Shown here: positions 58,013 to 64,000 of the stretch, in pieces
Layout: each line of letters opens with the position of its first letter
Numbering within the stretch: the first letter of the stretch is position 1
Source: Yoonia sediminilitoris
Lineage (GTDB): Bacteria; Pseudomonadota; Alphaproteobacteria; Rhodobacterales; Rhodobacteraceae
NCBI RefSeq assembly: GCF_003058085.1
Contig: NZ_QBUD01000005.1
Span: 1 to 64,000 of the forward strand
Direction of reading: 5' to 3'
DNA length: 64,000 bases
Program-made: the position numbers and the translations under genes
Notes under the pieces: generated by a model
What the model saw: the letters and a program-made list of their open reading frames with translations, nothing else
Told to the model about the DNA's origin: nothing
Databases searched by the model: none

Positions 58013-59425
58013 ATGATTACGCCTGTTTTGCTTTGTGGCGGTTCCGGAACGCGACTTTGGCCGCTGTCACGCAAAAGCTATCCAAAACAATTCTCCCCGC
58101 TCACCGGCGAGGAAAGCCTGTTTCAGGCCAGCGCACGGCGCTTGAATGGTGAAGGTTATGATGATCCCGTGGTCGTGACCGCTGATCCCTTTCGCTTTAT
58201 TGTCGTCCAGCAATTGGCGGCCACAGGGATCACCCCCGATGCCGTCCTGATCGAGCCAGAAGGGCGCGACACCGCACCCGCGATCCTGTCAGCGGCGCTG
58301 CATGTGGCCAGGACCGCACCTGATGGACTGATGCTGGTGGCCCCTTCTGACCATGTTATCCCCGACACGGACGCATTTGCGCAAAGCGTGGCAGCGGCTG
58401 TACCTGCTGCACAGGCAGGCCAGTTGGTGACATTTGGCATTGCCCCCGACAGGCCCGAAACCGGCTACGGCTATCTGGAACTTGACGCCGCTTTGACGGA
58501 CGATATTGCACCAACGCCCCTGCGATCATTCGTCGAGAAACCCGATGCCGCGCAAGCGGCAAAGCTTATCGCCACTGGCCGCCATTTGTGGAACGCGGGC
58601 ATCTTTTTGTTCAGAGCCGATACCATCATTGCTGCGTTTCAGGAAAAAACGCCCGACTTGTTGACGGCCGTAAAGGCCGCCGTCGATGAAGCGCGGGCCG
58701 ATCTGGGCTTTCTGCGCCTCGCTCCTGAACCATGGGCAAAGGCAGAAGCGATTTCTATCGACTATGCGGTCATGGAAAAGGCCAAAAATCTCAGTGTTGT
58801 GCCTTATCGCGGCAAATGGTCAGACCTTGGTGATTGGGCGGCTGTCTGGCGGGAAACGGCGCAGGACGGGATGTCACTCTCTGGTCCGGCCACTGCGATT
58901 GACTGCACCAACACGTTGCTGCGGTCCGAGGTTGCCGAACAAACGGTCGTCGGCATCGGATTGGACAATATCGTTGCAATCGCAATGCCTGACGCCGTAC
59001 TCATCAGTCACAAGGACCGGGCGCAAGACGTGAAACAAGCGGTGCAGGTTCTCAAGACGAAACAGGCCCCACAGGCCGAAAGCTTTCCCAAGGATCACCG
59101 TCCGTGGGGGTGGTTTGAAAGCCTTGTGATCGGCAACCGGTTTCAGGTGAAACGCATTGTCGTGAACCCCGGTGCAGCATTGTCATTGCAATCACACCAT
59201 CACCGGTCCGAACATTGGATCGTGGTCGAGGGTACCGCCAAGGTGACTGTAGACGAGGACGTGAAACTGGTCACGGAAAACCAGTCTGTCTATATCCCGC
59301 TTGGTGCCACACACAGAATGGAAAACCCCGGCAAGGTGCCGATGGTTTTGATCGAGGTCCAGACCGGCAGTTACCTCGGTGAAGATGACATCATTCGTTA
59401 TGAAGATGTTTACTCAAGAGAATAG
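58013..59425 (+). CDS. manC: Mannose-1-phosphate guanylyltransferase / mannose-6-phosphate isomerase
   Basis: 470 aa bifunctional enzyme. It makes GDP-mannose for gmd. The nucleotidyltransferase starts VLLCGGSGTRLWPLSRKSYP, KQF with FVEKPDAAQAAKLI, and the C-terminal cupin isomerase domain is HHHRSEHWIVVEGTAKVTVD with LGATHRMENPG. A GTG at 58010 is also possible; the ATG at 58013 is preferred for homology. It completes the GDP-fucose supply set with manB at 61624. Confidence 0.95.
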   Translation: MITPVLLCGGSGTRLWPLSRKSYPKQFSPLTGEESLFQASARRLNGEGYDDPVVVTADPFRFIVVQQLAATGITPDAVLIEPEGRDTAPAILSAALHVARTAPDGLMLVAPSDHVIPDTDAFAQSVAAAVPAAQAGQLVTFGIAPDRPETGYGYLELDAALTDDIAPTPLRSFVEKPDAAQAAKLIATGRHLWNAGIFLFRADTIIAAFQEKTPDLLTAVKAAVDEARADLGFLRLAPEPWAKAEAISIDYAVMEKAKNLSVVPYRGKWSDLGDWAAVWRETAQDGMSLSGPATAIDCTNTLLRSEVAEQTVVGIGLDNIVAIAMPDAVLISHKDRAQDVKQAVQVLKTKQAPQAESFPKDHRPWGWFESLVIGNRFQVKRIVVNPGAALSLQSHHHRSEHWIVVEGTAKVTVDEDVKLVTENQSVYIPLGATHRMENPGKVPMVLIEVQTGSYLGEDDIIRYEDVYSRE

Positions 59426-59554
59426 AAACTTAGGAAAATCAGCCGGAATAGAACAGATTTGACCGCCAGCCTGCAGTAAATTTGGCGCTCTGGGGCCATA
59501 ATGTCGCCCTACCCCAATCAACACACGGATTGTGTTTTTGATGGGGGTCATCCA

Positions 59555-61627
59555 ATGTCTGATATTCCGGCGAACGCCGCAACAACTGCAACACTTGGCT
59601 TTGACAGGGCCGTTTCCGGTCGTCTGGATTACTCTGGCGACCGCGACTGGTTTCGCATCGATGTCGCCGCGGGGGACTGGGTGAAAGTGACCCAACGCGC
59701 TGCGGGCAGTGACCCTCTCGAGGATTCGATGATCAGGGTCTATGACGCCGATGGGCGTCTGATTACCGCAGATGACGAGTTGAACACATCCACCTCAAAC
59801 ACCGATGGCGCAGTCACTTTTGGCGGTGGCGCCGGCGGCACATATTTCATCGAGGCCGCGTCATACAGAAACTATTACAGCGGCGACTACAAATTGAGCG
59901 CCGATCTTGTCAATGCGCCAAGCGGCAACCCGGTCGAGGCCCTTGATAGCGGCACACAGCGCAGCGACAGCAACATCACTGTTCACTTCGTCACTGGTGG
60001 GCAGCGCGCTAAATTCGGATATCTGACCGGCGACACCCAAGACGACATTCGCTCGGAAGGCTGGAGCAGTTACGAAAAATCCCGCTTTATGTCCGCCCTT
60101 GATACGATCACGGCCGTGACCAACCTGACCTTTACGCAAACTACGGACAAGAACGCAGATTTTCAGGTGGTTCTGGACACGAACGAACTGAACAATTCTG
60201 GTCTGCTCGGGTATTTCTATCTGCCGTCAGGGACCCGCGCGAGTGTCGGGGTATTTAACGGTAACGGACTGGGCTGGGATGACTATGCCGGCGGCGGGCT
60301 GGAAGCAGGTGGTTTGGGCTTTTCAACAATCGTGCACGAGGTCCTGCATGGGCTTGGCCTGACGCATCCCCACGATTCCGATGCTGCGATTCCTGGTGTA
60401 GACACACCATTTCGGGACTTGGGTGCAAATGGCCTGAATCAAGGCATTTTTACTGCCATGACCTATAACAGCGGCTATGCCGACCAGCCAACCTATAGCA
60501 ACCGCAGCGGCTACGAATCCGGGCCGATGGCGCTGGATATTGCGGCGCTGCAAGATTTGTACGGTGCAAACACCAGCACGGCGACAGGCAATAACACCTA
60601 TGTCTTGCCCGATCTTGGCGATACCTATCGCTGGCAGGCGATCTGGGATGCAGGCGGGAATGACACCATGCGCTATGACGGCGCGCGCGACAGTATCATT
60701 GATCTGCGCGCTGCCAGCCTGACCTATGACATCGGAGGCGGCGGGTTTGTGTCTCATGCCGGCGGGATCACCGGCGGGTTCACAATTGCAAATGGCGTCA
60801 CAATCGAAAATGCGGTTGGCGGCATCGGTGATGACCGATTGATCGGCAATAGCGCTGCGAACACCCTGTCCGGCGGCGCTGGCGATGACGACCTGCGCGG
60901 TGGCGCGGGCAATGACACGTTGAACGGAGGTGCGGACAATGATCGCTTGTCGGGCGGTACCGGTCGCGACACGATTGATGCAGGATCAGGCAACGATGTG
61001 GCCAGCGGCGGAGCCCAAGACGATCTGATCATCGGCGGCGCTGGCAACGATCAACTGACCGGTAATTCGGGCGATGATGTTATTTCTGCCGCGAGCGGGG
61101 CGAATACCATTCTTGGCAGAGGCGGGGCAGATAGGCTGACAGGTGGAACCGGTCAGGACAGGATCGAGGGCGGCAGCGGTGCCGATGTGATTGACGGACA
61201 AGGTGCGGACGACACCGTGATTGGTGGTCGTGGAGATGACACGATCGATGGCGGCGACGGCGACGACGTGATCAAGGGAGGCATGGGTGCGGACTTGCTT
61301 ATTGGCGGTCTGGGTGCTGACAGGTTCGTCTTTGATTTCGTGACTGACAGCGCACCCAATAGTGCCCTGCGCGATGCAATCAGCGACTTTGCGCAGGGTC
61401 AGGACAAGATCGACCTATCTGCTATTGACGCCGATCGCTCCGCCGTTGGGGATCAGCTTTTCGTCTTCGTCGGCACTGATGCATTTGATGCCGCAGGCCA
61501 ACTGCGGCTGGACGAACAGGCCGGTGACACCATCGTACAGCTTGACCGCGACGGCGACGGCTTCGCCGACATGGAGGTTTTGATTACGGGCATCACCGGC
61601 CTGACCAGCGAAGATTTCATCCTCTAA
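59555..61627 (+). CDS. Serralysin-like M10 metalloprotease with RTX repeats
   Basis: 690 aa. A pre-peptidase-type beta domain (residues 10-105) is followed by a metzincin domain with HEVLHGLGLTHPH at 261-273 (zinc His) and the Met-turn AMTYNS near 302. About 19 RTX nonapeptides of GGxGxDxxx type occupy residues 425-595 (GGAGNDTLNGGADNDRLSGG and others), and a C-terminal block FDFVTDS...ISDFAQGQDKIDLS is the M10 secretion end. I chose ATG 59555, with GGGGGT before it. It should be exported by a type I system and bind calcium. No intact exporter is in this window. Confidence 0.9.
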   Translation: MSDIPANAATTATLGFDRAVSGRLDYSGDRDWFRIDVAAGDWVKVTQRAAGSDPLEDSMIRVYDADGRLITADDELNTSTSNTDGAVTFGGGAGGTYFIEAASYRNYYSGDYKLSADLVNAPSGNPVEALDSGTQRSDSNITVHFVTGGQRAKFGYLTGDTQDDIRSEGWSSYEKSRFMSALDTITAVTNLTFTQTTDKNADFQVVLDTNELNNSGLLGYFYLPSGTRASVGVFNGNGLGWDDYAGGGLEAGGLGFSTIVHEVLHGLGLTHPHDSDAAIPGVDTPFRDLGANGLNQGIFTAMTYNSGYADQPTYSNRSGYESGPMALDIAALQDLYGANTSTATGNNTYVLPDLGDTYRWQAIWDAGGNDTMRYDGARDSIIDLRAASLTYDIGGGGFVSHAGGITGGFTIANGVTIENAVGGIGDDRLIGNSAANTLSGGAGDDDLRGGAGNDTLNGGADNDRLSGGTGRDTIDAGSGNDVASGGAQDDLIIGGAGNDQLTGNSGDDVISAASGANTILGRGGADRLTGGTGQDRIEGGSGADVIDGQGADDTVIGGRGDDTIDGGDGDDVIKGGMGADLLIGGLGADRFVFDFVTDSAPNSALRDAISDFAQGQDKIDLSAIDADRSAVGDQLFVFVGTDAFDAAGQLRLDEQAGDTIVQLDRDGDGFADMEVLITGITGLTSEDFIL

Positions 61628-63003
61628 GGCGCCGCAAAAACATTGCGCAATGCGGCCAATCCCTTTTGCAGCATTTCATCTGCAATCGCCTCACTTTCAG
61701 CCTCTATGTAAAGCCGGAATTCGGGCGCATTGCCAGAGGGCCGCAGATGAACAATGCGGTCATTTTCCAGCGTCATGCGTAACCCGTCCAAGCTATCCAG
61801 CCCCGCCTCTGCGGCACTGAATGTCTGCAAGAAGGCCGCGCGTTTTTCAGCATCCTTGGCCAACGCGTTCACATAAGCGCCCGAACTTTCGCTCGCAATC
61901 CCTTGCAGTCGGTCTGCGGCGGTAAACCGGGGAGGCTGATCCTTGACCAATGCGCTGACGGTGCGCCCGCGCGCGGATGCCAGACAGCACAAGATGGGCA
62001 AGACCGCATCCCTTGTCATCAGCTTGGCGATTGGCCCGGTCGGGCCTGCGGCATCAAAACCCAAAAGAAATCCGCCATTTGCCTCGTAACCGACGGTGTC
62101 ATCATCCGCCGCTTGCATCTCGGCTATCACATAGGGCGACCCGATTTTGGTCCGCATGACAGTCGTGAAAGCTCCTGACTTCTCAACCCCGCTGTTGGAT
62201 GAAATTGGAGTCACAACTGTCGTTGCCCCCAACATCGCCGCCGTGATCTGACCCAACACATCGCCAACCACGATGCGCCCATCCTCGTCAGCGACAAGCG
62301 GGCGATCACCGTCAGCATCGGTCGAAATGATCGCGTCGGTTTGATGTACGCGCGCCCACTCCATCATCTGCTGTCGAATGGTGGGGTCCACTGCCTCTGT
62401 GTCGACGGGAATGAATGTATCGGACCAGCCCAGAACGATCACCTTGGCACCCAGCCGTTCCAGCAAGCTCTGCATCAACTCACGGCCCACGGCGCTATGA
62501 GCATAAAGACCGATGCGCGTGCCAGTCAGGGCACCCGCGAAAGCAGCTTGATAGCGGTCAATATAGTGCTGCGCGACATGTTCGTTCTGCGCAAACTGGC
62601 CATGCCGGGCGGTCGCACTCACCGCCCCTTTTGCAGCGACAATAGCCGCTTCATCATCTTTGGTGATTTCGCCCGAGGGCGTGTAAAACTTTAATCCGTT
62701 GCGATCTGCCGGAATGTGACTGCCTGTCACCATCAAGGCCGCAGCCCCGGAAGACATCGCCGCAAGCGCAAGTGCTGGTGTTGGCACCGGACCACAGGCG
62801 GTCACGTCAACGCCTTGGATCTTTGCGGCCTGTGCCACCATATTTGCAATATCCGGCGACGAGGCCCGCAAATCATGCCCCACGAACAGGCCGGTGCCCA
62901 TATCGCAGGATGCCACAAAAGCGTTGATATAGTCGGTGATGCAATCGGCCGTCAGCTCTGTCACCAAACCACGCAAACCACTTGTGCCAAACTTCGGTGC
63001 CAT
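61624..63003 (-). CDS. manB: Phosphomannomutase (ManB type)
   Basis: 459 aa. It interconverts mannose 6-phosphate and mannose 1-phosphate. The phospho-serine block is MVTGSHIPADRNGLKFY, with Ser-His as in other alpha-D-phosphohexomutases. STDADGDRPLVADEDGRIVV is the metal loop, and LRPSGNAPEFRLYIEAESEA is the phosphate-binding loop at the C-terminus. The ATG at 63003 is preferred over GTG 63009. It overlaps the protease gene by four bases at the 3' ends and feeds manC. Confidence 0.88.
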   Translation of the reverse strand: MAPKFGTSGLRGLVTELTADCITDYINAFVASCDMGTGLFVGHDLRASSPDIANMVAQAAKIQGVDVTACGPVPTPALALAAMSSGAAALMVTGSHIPADRNGLKFYTPSGEITKDDEAAIVAAKGAVSATARHGQFAQNEHVAQHYIDRYQAAFAGALTGTRIGLYAHSAVGRELMQSLLERLGAKVIVLGWSDTFIPVDTEAVDPTIRQQMMEWARVHQTDAIISTDADGDRPLVADEDGRIVVGDVLGQITAAMLGATTVVTPISSNSGVEKSGAFTTVMRTKIGSPYVIAEMQAADDDTVGYEANGGFLLGFDAAGPTGPIAKLMTRDAVLPILCCLASARGRTVSALVKDQPPRFTAADRLQGIASESSGAYVNALAKDAEKRAAFLQTFSAAEAGLDSLDGLRMTLENDRIVHLRPSGNAPEFRLYIEAESEAIADEMLQKGLAALRNVFAAP

Positions 63004-63122
63004 CTTCACCCTTTCCCCGGTTGTCAGATCATTCCTAGCAAAGCCGCCCCGATAGATACAACGTTAACCACGACCATACTTGGTTAACTTCTCTGTCCTA
63101 GGTTGCGGGTGGAGGGGCAATT

Positions 63123-64000
63123 ATGCCGTCATTGATTGCAGTGGACTATATCACCGACGGGGTGGAACTAGGCCATTCGCGCATTACAGATCTGGATATT
63201 CTCGACAATAACGGCACGCCGTTATTGATCAGTTCAACGCGTTATGACGGCCTGTTGGAAAGCTGGGATATTGCAACAGGCACACTGGCCAGGATTGACA
63301 GTTTCGCCTTTGGCGGCGTCGGGCAGGCCGGGGTCACACCATCACCAACCGATCTCGAAATTGCGGGAAATCCGGGCCTGTTCAGTGGCGGTGGGGTGGG
63401 CGGTGATCTGCAAACGCTACGGCTGAATGCCAATGGGACTTTTGGCGCTGTCACGCTGCTGACCAGCCTGCCCCACGCCATGGCCAGTTTTCAATCTGGT
63501 ATCACGGTTGCGTTGCCTGATGGGTCTCAAGCCATTTTTGGCAGTCTGGCAGAGGAGGCCGGCATAACCCGCCTGACATTCAGTGCAGCAGGCATCCTGA
63601 CCAACACCCAGACGTTCCTGACGGCACCGACAAGTGCCGTATCCGCCCTTGGTGCCGCAGTCGTTGATGGGCAGCAATTCCTGTTCAGCGCAAATCCCGA
63701 CCTGAATGCCGTCATTAGTTGGGAAGTTGATGCCAGCGGCGGGATTTTGGTCGCCGACCAGCTTGATGGCGCCGATGGGCTTTATATTGCAAGCCCCAGC
63801 GTGATGCAGACCGTGGTGCTTGGTGGGGCGACCTATCTGATCCTCGGGGCGAGCGGCAGCAACAGCATCAGCGTGATCGAAGTTGCCCCCGATGGCAGCC
63901 TGACCACACGCGACCACGTCCTTGACGGTCTTGACACACGTTTTGCCAGTGTCCTGTCGCTTGAGGTTATGACCCATGATGGCCGCACCTATGTGGTCGC
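63123..64000 (+). CDS. Large repetitive secreted-type protein, N-terminal part (runs off the right edge)
   Basis: At least 292 aa, open to the window edge. It starts MPSLIAVDYITDGVELGHSR after GGAGGGG. There is no signal peptide. The sequence is acidic, rich in Gly, Ala, Ser, Thr and Leu, with a beta-propeller-like periodicity: each 40-50 residues a strand pattern such as DGLLESWDIATGTLARIDSF, GGVGGDLQTLRLNANGTFGA, GAATYLILGASGS. This resembles the front part of long RTX calcium-binding proteins of Rhodobacterales, usually exported by type I secretion. No named family is certain. Confidence 0.6.
   Translation, partial: MPSLIAVDYITDGVELGHSRITDLDILDNNGTPLLISSTRYDGLLESWDIATGTLARIDSFAFGGVGQAGVTPSPTDLEIAGNPGLFSGGGVGGDLQTLRLNANGTFGAVTLLTSLPHAMASFQSGITVALPDGSQAIFGSLAEEAGITRLTFSAAGILTNTQTFLTAPTSAVSALGAAVVDGQQFLFSANPDLNAVISWEVDASGGILVADQLDGADGLYIASPSVMQTVVLGGATYLILGASGSNSISVIEVAPDGSLTTRDHVLDGLDTRFASVLSLEVMTHDGRTYVV

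Noticed and set aside
1-64000. tRNA genes, CRISPR arrays, intact insertion sequences and a complete eCIS locus
   Set aside because: Looked for in the gaps and on both strands; no cloverleaf with GTTCGA-type T-loop, no regularly spaced repeats, no transposase frame, and no sheath, tube or baseplate genes were found.

Overview
This window looks like chromosomal DNA from a marine alphaproteobacterium of the Rhodobacterales (Roseobacter group). The support is gene content and order: ChvG/ChvI next to hprK-rapZ-PTS genes and pckA, an etfB-etfA-hbd cluster, methylsuccinyl-CoA dehydrogenase of the ethylmalonyl-CoA pathway, Rhodobacterales-type families (DUF6473, DUF1491, DUF3859, DUF2793, COQ9, HIG1-like twin-TM protein), and short intergenic palindromes of a kind I associate with these genomes. 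No rRNA, tRNA or CRISPR array was seen.

Layout. 1-9.1 kb: the 5' end of tuf, a lipid A phosphoethanolamine transferase, a glyoxalase-fold protein, an unusual protein with an eCIS-cargo-like leader and a kinase-like core, a Tat-exported PhoX-type phosphatase with a candidate PHO box, parC, and an SH3 protein. 9.1-14.8 kb: SDR, twin-TM protein, cobalamin adenosyltransferase, etfBA, DUF6473, 3-hydroxybutyryl-CoA dehydrogenase. 14.8-22.1 kb: acyltransferase, then the minus-strand chain chvI-chvG-hprK-rapZ-EIIA-HPr, with divergent pckA carrying two copies of a LacI-like operator. 22.2-26.1 kb: DUF3859, a decayed TSUP permease, mcd, recO. 26.3-35.1 kb: a long minus-strand housekeeping run (folK, rpoZ, rsh, DUF2062, pdxJ, deaminase, Dabb, acpS, lepB, rnc, era, DUF1491). 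35.2-40.4 kb: NYN protein, ispH, a predicted 32-residue membrane peptide, DUF3429, methyltransferase, rnhA, quinone oxidoreductase, COQ9, rpsU. 41.4-48.3 kb: ftsK, a DapC-like aminotransferase, amidase, UbiH-type hydroxylase.

48.5-64 kb is the accessory part. It holds a chemoreceptor-like protein with a truncated signalling domain, a bacteriophytochrome hybrid kinase, and the wreck of a type I secretion locus in which an adhesin N-terminus is fused to ABC-transporter fragments and an HlyD C-terminus. After these come a DUF2793 protein, a GDP-mannose/GDP-L-fucose set (gmd, fcl, manC, manB), an RTX serralysin-like protease, and the start of a large repetitive, probably secreted protein that runs off the end.

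Physiologically the window combines acetyl-CoA and acyl-CoA metabolism (EtfAB, Hbd, Mcd), control of gluconeogenesis (ChvGI, regulatory PTS, PckA), phosphate scavenging, and cell-surface modification. The best candidates for undescribed biology are the kinase-like eCIS-cargo protein at 2421-3650 and the truncated chemoreceptor with a CheR-type tail at 48557-49939.
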